DNA of 64,000 nucleotides from Phytophthora sp. 'mugwort' (Eukaryota > Oomycota > Peronosporomycetes > Peronosporales > Peronosporaceae). Both the position numbers and the translations under genes were made by a program. The notes under the pieces were generated by a model. That model saw only the letters and a program-made list of their open reading frames with translations. It made no database searches and was not told the origin of the DNA. The stretch is from the NCBI GenBank assembly GCA_033558025.1, contig JAUCEF010000007.1, positions 806,001 to 870,000 on the forward strand. The letters run 5' to 3'. Of this stretch, positions 46,554 to 57,579 are shown one piece after another. Numbering within the stretch: the first letter of the stretch is position 1; each line of letters opens with the position of its first letter.

Positions 46554-48646
46554 CTACTTATAGACGAGGGTTTTTATCATAGCTTCAAGACTGTTACTAA
46601 TCTGACACTTAGGCCCACATTTTCGGCGATTAGGCTGTACTAACACGAGTGTCTTAGTATCTAGATCAGGCAAACGAATGTACTTACTACCAAGCTGACG
46701 ACATACGTATGCAAACGGGGTAGCTAAGCCCTGAATCTCATTCAGATTGTATGTTCTACCGCGGCGAACTACACCATCAATGGTGCAACACCAGCGCCTT
46801 TTAGACCACGACCCTCTAATTTAGGCTTTACATCACTGAGAGCTTCAGAATATTGCTTAGCTTTGAAATTATATACAGCCTTGTAGCTTTAAGTGCTGAT
46901 TGTGTAGCTTTCAAAGCCGACCTTATTGATTTTGAGTTTGACCCTTTCACAGCTTCTTTAGCTGCTTCATATCGCTTTTGTGTCTCCCCATACTCCTGGT
47001 AAGCCCGTTCAGCGTCATCATGAAGATTTGTAACACTTCGTCGTCATCATATGGCTCAACACTTTGCACTTTAATGTCAGATGCGTTTCTAAAAATGACT
47101 TCACGAACAATCTTGAAATTGGCATTTACATTCTTAATCATTTTCAGTTCTTCTTTGGTTGCTGGAGCTTCAATATTACTCACAGCCTGATGTACATCTT
47201 CCAACTCATTTAGTAGTAGATCGAACGTATTCATCCATCTAATTGTTTTCATAACATCAGTCCAAGCTTTTCCGTAAACAATTTTACTGTCCTTGTTTCT
47301 GATGTTTAAAATCCAATCACGCATGGGAGCACCGAAATAATAAGTTGGGCGAGTTTTTACACCATTTCTGGAATCTATCACAGGTCGAAGGCGAAGTGGA
47401 ATCATAACCTTCTCATCAAGAAGTTTTTGATAATACTCGTACATCATTTTCTTAGCTTCACTGTCGGGGATAGATAAATTGTTCAAAAAGGCTCGGAGTG
47501 TTGATTGCCAATCAACCTTGTTGCTTGATGATGGGTGCTTCAAATTTGATGCGTTCCCGTACACACCAATGGATCCTTTCTTAACCCAAACATACTGTTT
47601 GAGATTGTTTCCGTCAGATTTATACATCTCTTTGTAGATTGGTACAGCACTCTTCATCAGACCATTAGACTCTAACATCTCCATGTTTTTTGAAATAATC
47701 CAAAGCAACTGGATTCGATTGTGTTTATTATCAGCTGTTGTCGAGGTTGATTTCCGAGCAAAGTGAATGTCAGCGAGTCTACGATCCTTATGAATAACTT
47801 CGAGTTCCTCTAATTCCTCACCAGCTCGCTTCTTTTTTCCATCGCGTGACTGTTCGCGCTTGAATTTCCTCATCACACATGGCTCCAATTTCATCAATTG
47901 AGTTACTTTCAGCTTCATATAAGATATCCCTGATTAGTTCTTCGGTAGCTACCCACTCAATATGCTTATATCCTTTGTATTTTGCCCCAGTATGTACTGA
48001 TATGAGAGAACCCTTTTCTCTAATAGCATACTTTTCATCTTGTTTACCCTTTTTTCTAATTGGATGAATACAATTGAAGCCCAGTTTGGATTTTCTATGT
48101 AAAGATTTTTAATCCAGTTCCTGGGATGAACTTGCTCTTCCGTATCAATATTGTTGGAGCTCGAGTCGCTTTTTGTTGATGTTGCAACATTTATCATTGT
48201 TGGAGTGTTATCAATTGCAGCATTCACCATTTGTGGAGTGTTGTTAACATCAACATAATATGTTATGGGTTGAGCCTGTACGTTTCGGTCAGTTATATTG
48301 ACTCGATTTGTATTCGTAAAGGTGCTCTTTGTTCTAGCACTATATCAACTTCGGCATCTACCATAACTGGACTAACATTTACTTCAGGAATTGATGAGAT
48401 ATCAGGATTTGTCTGGGAGAATTTATTACTCAGAGTTTTATTTTAAAGGAATCAGACAAATCTGTTTGGGTTGATGTAGATACTGTTGTATTTTCCATAT
48501 CGATAGTTTTGTCGGCATCACTGGCCCACGATGCACCTTCATACATACCGCGCTTGGTGTCAGCTTGTTTAACGCGTCGCTGAGCTTGCTCAAGAAGCTC
48601 CTGTCGTTTTTGCTCTCTCTGAGCGAGAATTGAAATTGGGGAACAT
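46554..48646 (-). pseudogene. Large unidentified Polinton gene, frameshifted
   Basis: A gene of about 2.1 kb (about 690 codons) can be followed on the minus strand. It starts at ATG 48646 (MFPNFNSRSER), is preceded by GATATAG at 48652-48658, and ends LVYK with stop at 46554-46556. Its longest intact stretch is 47918-46947 (323 residues). That stretch contains ADIHFARKSTSTTADNKHN, IPLRLRPVIDSRNGVKT, PTYYFGAPMRDWILNI and a helical end. Downstream parts in other frames read YNLNEIQGLATPFAYVCR and PNRRKCGPKCQI. There are at least four frame changes (near 48620, 48470-48430, 47900-47950 and 46800). I do not recognise the family. Position between the small genes and the integrase, and its size, suggest a structural or replication accessory role; this is speculative. 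Confidence 0.5.
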
Positions 48647-48689
48647 TGTGGCTATATCATGCGTATCATAAAAACATGAGTACTCATAA

Positions 48690-48980
48690 TTACCAAAAGC
48701 TAGGCATAACTGAATCATGTCGGTACGGGAGATATGTATGACAGATGGTGTTTCTTTCTTTCAAAAGATTAAAATATCTGTTCTTAATGCAATGAAATGG
48801 AACGCCAAATATTGCTTCCAATTCGTGTTTATATTTCCGATTTACAACAGTTGAGCGGAAATTGGATACAGCATCAAGATTCAGCAACTCGTTTTTAATA
48901 CGGCATACTTCCTGAATGATCCATAACTTTCGACGTACCTTAACAAGTTTATGGTTTTTATCTAAGCTGTTCTTACACAT
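48690..48980 (-). CDS. Hypothetical basic protein of the Polinton
   Basis: Not recognised. From ATG 48980 the product has 96 residues (MCKNSLDKNHKLVKVRRKLW...FNLLKERNTICHTYLPY). An in-frame Met at 49055 exists. I prefer 48980 because the TCTATATA element at 48997-49004 lies 17 bp before it, the spacing seen at other genes of the island, and inside the longer frame that element would be coding. The protein is rich in Lys, Arg, Asn and aromatic residues. It lies upstream of the large unknown gene, on the same strand. Confidence 0.4.
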   Translation of the reverse strand: MCKNSLDKNHKLVKVRRKLWIIQEVCRIKNELLNLDAVSNFRSTVVNRKYKHELEAIFGVPFHCIKNRYFNLLKERNTICHTYLPYRHDSVMPSFW

Positions 48981-49123
48981 TTCTTTATCTTTAGAGTCTA
49001 TATAAAGTCGTATATAATTCTTAAAAAAATAGTGGTGATAATATACTTTAGTCAAAGCTTACAGAGGATGTCTCTATCAAAATTATTTCCAAGCTGATTA
49101 TGTCTCAAGGTTTATATCTTTTT

Positions 49124-50163
49124 TTAATCCCAGTACTCCTTTTCGAGAGTCGAATTTCTGTTCTTGTTGACCAAGCGGAGATTGTCTTGTGGCTCTCACG
49201 TCAAATCATCATAAGCAATCCATTTTATTAAGAATTTGTGCTTCTTATTCTTCATTATTTTATGATCTAAGATCTTCTCAGCTTCGAGGATATCCCCACG
49301 ATTGATCGTAGCATTAGTTGTCTCTGATTGTATTTTTTTTCAGATCATTAGCTGCCTTGTAGAGCATATGACCATTTATGGACTTGCTTTGTACTCGGTA
49401 TTCCGACAATCCTATACATAGCTTTACTCCAACGAGCCGACTCTTTGCTGAATACTTGCTTTTTGAGTCGGTATAGCACATTTGTACCTACTTCAAATTC
49501 GTTGTCAACTTTATCAGCTTCCGCTTGATTGTGATCCAGCTCCGGCTTCATGACCTTACCTTTAGCCTCGTTTGGGGTCATTCCGATAGATCTGTGAATA
49601 GTGTCATTATAGTTAACAATAATGTCGCTGATAAGCTTTTGCGTAATCTTCTTGGGTGATATTTTGGCTAGTCTCTGTTTGATCGTTCTGTTAAATCGCT
49701 CGATTTTTTCCATCATTTCGTGATCTCCTGGCTCGTTGTTGTAGTGCTCGATATTTTTGGATAAACCATGCTTGTGCTTGTTTGTTCATGAACTCACTCC
49801 CATTGTCACTGGTGATGATGTCTGCCTCATGAGATCGAATGAAATCTTTTAGCGCAGCCAATACGACTGATGCAGTCTTATTTTTGAGTAACTTAGCGTA
49901 GGCAAATCGTGAGTTGATATTGATAGCTGTCAGTATTGGTCGGTTTTCCCAAAAGCCGAGATCCCTCTGCCATGAATTTGGGTTATGGGACGTGATCTTG
50001 AACCCATCGTAGTATGTCTCTTCTGTTCCTGGAAGCGTTGAATATCTGGCCGAGTTCCATACCATTTCCTGACTATTTTGAGTGTTATTTTGGGGTCCAA
50101 TTCTCTCGCTTTCTCATATAGAGCTCGAGCAGCAATATATCCGGGTTTTGGATTATAGTACAT
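49124..50163 (-). pseudogene. RVE (retroviral-like) integrase with C-terminal chromodomain, disrupted
   Basis: This enzyme would insert the element. The start ATG 50163 gives MYYNPKPGYIAARALYEKAR. The catalytic core shows the first Asp in WQRDLGFW (about 49955), the second in IITSDNGSEFMN (about 49800), and the Glu in EKIERFNRTIKQRLAKI (about 49695), followed by IVNYNDTIHRSIGMTPNEA. The C-terminus (about 49300-49124) holds a chromodomain: DILEAEKILDHK, FLIKWIAYDDLT, EPQDNL. The Trp expected between DDLT and EPQ is TGA here. Frame changes lie near 50060, 49720 and 49310. Chromo-type integrases are common in Polintons and steer insertion toward marked chromatin. The stop is TAA at 49124-49126. 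The gene is downstream of PolB on the same strand. Confidence 0.85.
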
Positions 50164-50236
50164 TTTTTTTCAAAAGCTCAGTCATCGTATGTATATTGTA
50201 ATCAAATAAAATTTGTACGGCTTTTGTTTCGACTTT

Positions 50237-53200
50237 CTATATATTTAGTGGGATAGTTGATATTCCATTCGAAGACACTTGTCGCTTATCGTAGAAATAT
50301 GATAGTGCAGTTTTGGTCTGACTGTATATTATTGATTTAGTTTCCTTTGACAGCCTAAACCCCTTGTTAGTTCCCCGAAGTGTGATACGATCGCCAACAA
50401 CTGACTCAAACCCCAATGGGTTAAGTACATCTTCATTGCGACCACGACTTTGATGTACACCCTTGGCTGAAACCGTGACCTTATATAACTCGTCTGGAAG
50501 ATAGCAAATATAGTTCTTACTCGACAGTGAGACCATTGTATCGCCTGACCATCCATCCTTGTAGACCAGGGGTTCGACGGTCAAACTTAGTTACTTCCTT
50601 GTTGTAGTCGCGCGGGAACCATTCGTACTTGTGCTGTTCATAATGCTCACGTAGCTCAGGTTTGATGCACTCTTGGAATGGTTTGTTGCGCAGCTAAAAT
50701 CGATGTAGGCAGAGTCCGTGTCCATCTCCTGATACTGGAAATCACTTGATCGAAGTAAAAGTCAATGCAATCGTAGTAGAACTCGAGCATGTGTAGCTTA
50801 CCAAGCTGATAGATGGCAATGGACAAATGGATTGGGCTTTTGTTATTGAGACGACGCTTCTTCATTGTAATCTCACAAGGAGGGTTCAGCTCCTCCAAAC
50901 CATGAAATGTAAAGTGCTCAATACGCGACTTGATCTTAGCCTCCTTAGACTCGTACTTGACTTGTTTATGCTTACTCGTATCCATGCCTGATCGTCCAAA
51001 AGCGGAGTTGCCAACCAATTTCATCATCTCAGCAATTATAGCCTTACTCTTATCCTCGTCTCCGAAACGACGTGCGCTCGACACAGCATCCATGAATGAA
51101 GCAAACGCCTTGTGAGAACTGGCCTTAATGAGTGAGTACGTCTTTGTGATTTCCATTCCATGGGCTAGATACCATTTGAGAAGCGGTGCGTAGATTAGGT
51201 TCTTCTCACCGAAATAACTACCGATCAACTTGCGAGCAGGCTTAGCTTGGCTTTTTTTTTCCACGAGTCTGGTTGTAATCATACATGTGTGAGCCAATGA
51301 TGGTCTCATCGGTGCAATCGATTAGCGTATTCTTGAAAATAGGTGTCATCTCGCTAAAGTACTCTTTAAGGTGCTCTGGGGTACGAATGTCACATTCAAG
51401 GAATCCAAATATCCTGTCAGCCTTGATGTCTTCGACGATACCGGGATAAGTCTCGATGGTGGTCAATCACCCGCACGGCATCTCATTACCGAGTGCCCAT
51501 AAGTACAGCGCATTAGCGTCGTATCCAATTGTCTTCTTACGAAACTTACCGCCTCGAAATTTTGTCTCGTTGCGTTTAGCGTAGCGGTTGAAGATGATTG
51601 ATGGTCCGCCGGCGACATTGGACTCATGTTGAACTCACGCTTCGCATCAACATCTTGGTGCTTGTAGCCATCATACACTTAGCTGGGAATCTAAAAGCCT
51701 TAGCAGGGACTTTTAAAGGGTTTGAAGCTCATTGAAGCAAGTTTGATACATAACCTTCTCCGAGAGACCCGGAAGCGAGACACCATCAGCGAACATATCG
51801 AGATCAAAACGTTTAAATAGTTCACGCTGAGCCTCGATAGCCTTAATGAATGGTACCACATCTAAGTTGTTGTACCAAATCAAAAGAGCCTTGACTGTCT
51901 TCATCTCGTAATGTTTCCAAACGAACCTGACTCGTTCGTAATCTTCATTACTAATGCTTGTTTCTCGGAAATCGCTGTTAAAATCCGACTTTGAAGGAAG
52001 AAAAGTCTGGTTAGTACATCGAATGATTTGATGTGCTCATATGGAAATAGACCTTTAGCAAGGCCACAAACACAACGATCTTGTCTTTGCACTCACACTC
52101 ACCGAGATATGCACTAAGATACTTTATAACTTGTTCCAGCAGGAACATAGTTGCTAATATCCAGCATCTTCATGTCTGATGTAGCGATACACATGTAGCT
52201 CGGGTTCTTGATCACAGATTTGATGTTCTCCGTACCAATGACGGCAACAGATCGCTCTTAATCAAATTGATATCATATCTATTAGAGTTAAACCCCAATA
52301 CTGGTACTTGATCGAGCTGTTGCTTGATTTTACCGTAATCAGACCTCTCCTTCCCGAAGGATATGTTACTATGAAAATCGAAGAAGCTGGCATACGCCCC
52401 ATCCCTGATCCAGCTATCAACGTCATGCATTGAGTACTTCTTTCCAAGTTCTAAACCAGGGATCTCCATACCATTAAAACCATGAGCTTTGATAATCGTT
52501 TGTAGAAGGGGGGCATACTTTTGGACATTGTACTGCTGAATATGTAGACCGAATTCACTAATGTAGTTAAACATATCTTTCAGCAAGTCTTTTGGCTCAG
52601 CATTAACAAAGCATCGTACATTCCCAGAAGACTGTCAGCTACCGATACTGAAACAGGAAATATGTTCATTTGTAAAAATAGTGCTTTCACCATGTTGGAT
52701 ACCCGTCGGCCTTAGATGGCCTCAAAATCATAAACGATGAATTGATTAATGTAGTGATCGATATTCTTAATGGAGTACTTTGTAAGCATCGATTTGATAG
52801 TGTTTTGAGGTGGTTTGTAGATAGTTGGCTCAGCCGGAAAACTCTCAATATTGGCTAGCTCACATTGGTTCTTCTTATGATTTTTAAGCTTGTCGGAGCT
52901 AACGAAAATCATCTCACACTTCGGACACTGATATTTGCTTTGCAACATGTCCAGATTACTAAAGTAGAGAGCGTGATTCTCGTGAGATAAAATATTGAGA
53001 CGTTCATATTTTTTATCTGACGGGCGAATGCATTCAACTTTCCCGACTCCACATCCATGGTATATACATTGACGCTGAGCTTGAAGCAATCCTCCATCTC
53101 ATCGAGCTACAGAAGGTCGATGGGTTTAAAATTACGGAAGAGCTTCGTCGAGTAGCCAAGCCCCTTGTAAGAGCAGTAGCGATTGAATGCCTCTTTCACC

Positions 53201-53940
53201 AAAGCCTGTATTCTCCGATAATCTTTCTCCGGATCTGATCGGGTGTGGTAGGCAATGCGATGGAAGACGCACTTATTGCTAGTTTTTGAAAAATTCAGTA
53301 CGTGCTTATTATGGCGGATGATCTTGGGAATGATAGCATTACTATCGCCAAGGGCGTGCTCGCGATGATAGATATAAATCTTAAATCCAGTGATGGTCCT
53401 GAGTTTGTATCCACTTGATGGGTACTTAAGCTTGTCGGCTAACTCCATCGAACGAATCTCAGAAATAACCTTCTTACGAATATCCGCCTTGCTGTTAATG
53501 GCAACAGGATTATCGAATACAGCAGTATTGCCGATGTTTGAATGCCAGTATTGACTAACGCTATCATCATCTTTGCTGACGAGATCATAGCCGAGAGCGA
53601 TATTGATCTTAAAAGCATTCTTTTGACTCTCTAATACGTTCTCGAGCTTGTCATAGAATTCACCAGTCTGGATACCTTCGTAAAAGTGCGACTCCATGTG
53701 TGTCCCCTTGTAAAAGCGATATTTGGGGTCGATCTTGTAGTCCTCAGATATGTACTTCTTGAGCTTGTCGATGTCAACTTTATAGAGCTGAGCTACCAGT
53801 TTCAGGTTGCTGGGACGCGATAAGTTACAAATATACGTCATCCTACCGGTCTTACCTTTAACCTTGACTCGGTATTTACCTCCCCATTTGATTGGGTGAA
53901 TATTTAATCTCTTTAGTCCTTCAAGTTCATATCCAAACAT
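50237..53940 (-). pseudogene. Protein-primed family B DNA polymerase (pPolB), heavily disrupted
   Basis: The replicative enzyme of the element, about 1230 codons if whole. The first 277 codons are open from ATG 53940 (MFGYELEGLKRLNIHPIKWG). An in-frame TAG at 53107-53109 follows, and then many shifts. Recognisable parts in order: a C2H2 zinc finger (CPKCEMIFVSSDKLKNH, about 52870-52930), Exo I (FIVYDFEAI, about 52715), Exo II (LGFNSNRYD, about 52280), polymerase motif A (GYDANALYLWALG, about 51500), motif B (KLVGNSAFGRSG, about 51000), motif C (MDTDSAYI, about 50720) and a C-terminal SAKGVHQSRG (about 50450). An AGATATATAG element lies at 53946-53955, just upstream of the start. The large N-terminal region would hold the terminal-protein part. 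Length and motif order fit Polinton polymerases. Confidence 0.88.
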
Positions 53941-54076
53941 GGTCGCTATATATCTTTGCCTATATTTATTAGTTGCGTGGTCGACTTTATATTCTATACT
54001 TCTTCGCTCAGGTTTGTCTTTATATTCAGACCCATATAAAAAAACTTAACTTAATTACTTAAGTTCGTTTTCAACA

Positions 54077-54268
54077 TTAGGTTCGCTTTTTGTTCGCTTC
54101 GTTTTTTGCGTAGTCCTTGCGCTTTTGAGCATTTAGTTGCTCACGATGCTTCTCGTCATACTCCCATTGCTTAGCGAGGTGCGTTTCTCTCGTTTTGATG
54201 TAGTAGCGCTTTTGATTTTCTTTGATGCGCTCTTTATTAGCTAGGTATTTCTCAGGCGAAGAAATCAT
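54077..54268 (-). CDS. Small highly charged hypothetical protein
   Basis: The 63-residue product is mostly helix formers and charges (KERIKENQKRYYIKTRETH, KQWEYDEKHREQLNAQKR). It resembles the KxRxYYxxNREHxxxKxxEY repeats seen in phage and giant-virus small proteins, some next to HNH or zinc-finger domains, but no such domain is present here. CTCTATATAT at 54269-54278 lies directly before the ATG, so a leader would be almost absent if this is a core promoter. It is upstream of PolB on the same strand and intact. Function unknown. Confidence 0.4.
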   Translation of the reverse strand: MISSPEKYLANKERIKENQKRYYIKTRETHLAKQWEYDEKHREQLNAQKRKDYAKNEANKKRT

Positions 54269-54520
54269 CTCTATATATTATAGACTTTATATTTATCAGG
54301 ATTAAATGGGTTGTTCAAGTCCAATCCCAAATGTTGCTGGTTGAGTTGTAGATCATGTTTCAGTGTTTTTTTGTGGGTGCATCACTTGCAACGAGTACAT
54401 AAGTTTGTTTTACACTTCGTAATCATGCGTATAAGCCTATATCATGTAAAAAAAAGGAAGCATAACGAAGATAACCCTTAAGCTGTCAAAGAAGCCAGTA
54501 CAGCCGTGGTGGGTAATTCG

Positions 54521-56708
54521 CTAACGCGACTTCGTGGTAAAATTGAACCGCTTGAGAACCCCTGCTGGAATGTTCGTCTTCACACGAGCATCTTCCAAGC
54601 TTGTGAATGGACGCTTTTTTAATATTCGGGCCCTGTAGCTTGGATCTATACCCTCCACAGATTCCAGCTGGACCTCGGAGCTCGTATTGATGCACGGTCA
54701 CGAAACAGACGTGATGAAAAAGCACGAGCAGCAAATGGGCTATAGTACGCTTCCCAGCAGGTGGCGTCGACAAACGCGGAATTCGGCAGCATACCCAGAT
54801 CTGCTGTCACTTCACTGGTGCAATACATGATGAATAGGTCGTCGAGACCTGCAGCTTTCGACCTCTCTCGCTCGAAAACCTCCAGTGATAGCTGCTCTTT
54901 AACGCATTTACACTGATGAACCTCGTGAAAGAAGCCGTTCGTTGCATCTTCCACACACAGAACTGCGTCTCCAGATGGGGATCCGTCTGCAGGCTGATAC
55001 GAAAAGCGTTCCTCCCCATCATTACCGTAAGAGCACCTTCCTTTCGTAAAACCTTTGGTCTTCGTTACCATCTGCTTTTTAGCAAGCGCATACGTCAGTT
55101 TTCGCTCAATAACTCGCCGATTGCATCCATCGCCAAACTGTGCACCATCATGTATTTCCGTCCATAGGACAGGTTCCATCTGAGAAAATGCTTCCGACTT
55201 CAGCCACGAAATTTGCAGTTGAACTGCTCCCAAACCTGCCATGGTTTCAAATCTTCCAATCGCTCTATCGGTGCGAAAGTAGCATGTTTGTACCACGGAA
55301 AATCCTGAGTCTCAGCAACATATAGAGAACGAACGGGCATTCGAGTAGGGTTCCTCATAGTCGAATCAGCCCGCACGAGATAACTTGATCAAGCGTTAAG
55401 CTTCCAAAGCGCGAGCTTCCGTTAACTCTCCGACGAGCAATCACCGCGAGAACGCTTGCTTCATATTGTGCATCTGCACGACAGTATCAGGGTATGCGTT
55501 TCGAATGGCAGCCAGTACATTGTGCATCACTGGAATGAATACAAAAGCTTGGCCCTGGTTTTCCTACATCACTTTGCACAACTCTTCCAATGCTCTGCCA
55601 TGCCCGCCCATGTCATCCACCAGAAGGTCGACCAAAATTCCATTGCCATCGTTGAATGTTTTAAATACGTCTCTTCCTTTAATTGTCGGACGCGTCAGCG
55701 ATTCCGGCTGCAGCATCACTCTCCATTGTGGCGAAGCAGCAGGAAATTCTTCCACTGGCTGGTAAATAGTCGCCGAGCAGATCACAATCACCCAGCACTT
55801 GGAGGCATTGACGAGGTCACACAGGGAAGCAGACACCGCATAAAAGTCGGAGTTCTTGCTTCCTGGTTCATGCTGAAGCTTCTGCAAGCTGTCAACGCGG
55901 AGAATCACGCACATTTGGTTCAGCTCAGTTCCGGTGATTGCTGACAATTTTTGACAGTACTTGTTCAGGGTCGAGATGAAAGACTCGTCGCCCAACGAAT
56001 GTCATCCACGGAGTTGAATCTTGCAGTTGGTATGGCATTCGAGTTCTAATCATCTCGCGCGGATGAGCAAACCCTTCATTGTCGGTTGTTCCATTTTCGA
56101 AGGTGACCTTGAACGTGAAGGCATTTCGCAACAATGCTTCATCGATAAGTCTCCTCGCGTCTCACCACTAAATAACTGCTGCTGTAAGACACATGGAATT
56201 CGTCAAGCAGTCTCGACTTTCCAGTTCCGGGGCCATCTAAACACACAAATAGTGGATTACTTCGCTTGTCCGTCTTTTCAGTTTTCCAAGCGTGAAAATG
56301 ATAATCTACGGCACGTTCCAGGTTGCACAAGTTCAACGAATGCTGGAAATCCCACTCTGCACCAGTCGATCCGACCAAGGACTTTGGCTCCTTCCAAAAG
56401 AACGATTGCTGTGATAACGCCGGCACCACCCCTTGACGCTGCACGATGAGCGGGTTGTCCTCCTCTATTCCAAGCGCTGTCAATGGCGACGACGACTTGG
56501 GCAGCTTCTGTTTCGTCCGGTACGCCGCCCAGTTTGGGAACACAGTGAGGTCGGACGCGGCAATCCTTTCCAGATGACTGTCGCTATACTCTTTTTTCAC
56601 TTCCCTCAGGAAAGCATAGACAACATCAACCGTCACACTCACAGAGAATGCCTTCGTTAAGTCCTTGCCTTCTTCATCCACCAGCTAGAACCACACTTCA
56701 CGCGTCAT
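54521..56708 (-). pseudogene. Crinkler (CRN)-family gene with ubiquitin-like header, P-loop NTPase and nuclease-like domain, disrupted
   Basis: The start ATG 56708 is followed after seven codons by TAG. The header then reads KAFSVSVTVDVVYAFLREVK, DLTVFPNWAAY and a short linker like that of oomycete CRN N-terminal domains, without the classic LFLAK. Next come LVGSTGAEWDF and a P-loop CLDGPGTGKSRLLDEF (about 56200-56235), then FKVTFENGT and VIVICSATIYQPVEEFP. The end shows LGMLPNSAFVDATCWEAYYS and PFAARAF, as in the restriction-endonuclease-like domain paired with the NTPase in this family. Frame changes lie near 56145, 55990, 55450 and 54690, plus several stops. The family includes cell-death effectors and possible selfish-element products. 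It sits between PolB and the right inverted repeat, in the same orientation as PolB. Calling it cargo of the Polinton is inference. Confidence 0.75.
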
Positions 56709-56942
56709 TAGCAGCACATTCGAGAATGACTGTCAAAGAACACTCCCGAAATAACCTCAGCTGAAGGTTTAATACTCAGATGGTCACACTGTTATTATAG
56801 ATTTATACCCTCCTCAATTCGATACAAACTTAAATTTAAGAAACCTTTTGATAACACAGGCAATCCATACTATTAAATTCAATACCCTGGAGAATTCGTC
56901 GTTGATTTGAGTCGTCTTTCTTGCGTTTCTCGCCCTCGCCGC
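56709..56942. other. Spacer between the CRN-like gene and the right inner repeat
   Basis: AT-rich, with no gene seen. It probably holds the promoter of the CRN-like gene. AGATTTATACCC at about 56801-56812 is a weak TATA-like match. Confidence 0.35.
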
Positions 56943-57145
56943 CTTATGCGACCACGTGAAACGCATTCGCCCATTCCTTGTGCTCTAACCCTATTGAATG
57001 GTTGCGTCGCCGAAAGAAACGGCTGGATATTAGAAAAGGTTAGAAACGGTTATACCTACTCTCGATACAGAATTCAGGTAAGAATTATCGAAAATTAAAA
57101 AAACGTACACGTAATGTTCTAAATGTTACTACTGGCATGGAAAGC
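56943..57145 (+). repeat. Inner inverted repeat, right copy (candidate Polinton terminal repeat)
   Basis: Mirror of 38690-38888. CTTATGCGAC opens it, then CTCTAACCCTATTGAAT, GGCTGGATATTAGAAAAGG, TAGAAACGGTTATACCTAC, TTATCGAAAATTAAAAAAACG and ATGTTACTACT. Beyond 57145 the arms diverge. Here the right arm continues with about 430 bp unlike the left, while the left arm has the Tc1-like pseudogene. Confidence 0.8.
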
Positions 57146-57579
57146 GAGAATATCCAATTTTGCTTCTACAGTAAGAGCTCTACCACGAGCAGCCTTCACA
57201 AATGTGATTGCTTGGGCCGCCTCATGGTCTTCACAGCGAGCTTTCTTGGGTTGGCGCGACTTGCTCAACGTCATCCGCGGTGTCGACAGCTGGAATTGAA
57301 ATGTTGCCATCCGGCAAAGCTATTTTTGACTCCGAATTACGGGAAAACACTATTATTCAATATATTAATCGTAATACAGTGTAGAAGGTTAATAGAATGA
57401 GTAGGTCAAATAGGTTCTTAATAAAGGCTGAACTTGAACGGTTGCGACTAAAACAAAAGAAATATGTAGCTTGACAGGGTTTGCGATGTTAACGATGGGC
57501 TTTGCCGCATAGCTGGCTTTTCTTGACATCCTGAAAGCAGCAGGTCGATCGGTGAAAAATCGCCGCAGCTACGCAACAA
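57146..57579. other. Right-arm segment between inner and outer repeats
   Basis: No left-arm counterpart was found for this stretch of about 430 bp. On the minus strand 57310-57119 is open for 63 codons and contains RGRALTVEAKLDILAF. This resembles the helix-turn-helix start of a transposase (Tc1 or pogo/CENP-B type), so the segment may be the remnant of a second transposon. The match is weak. Confidence 0.35.

Noticed and set aside
39386..53940. Frameshifts as sequencing or assembly errors
   Set aside because: Host genes on both sides stay open over thousands of codons. The breaks concentrate in the element and include substitutions at catalytic or start positions as well as indels.
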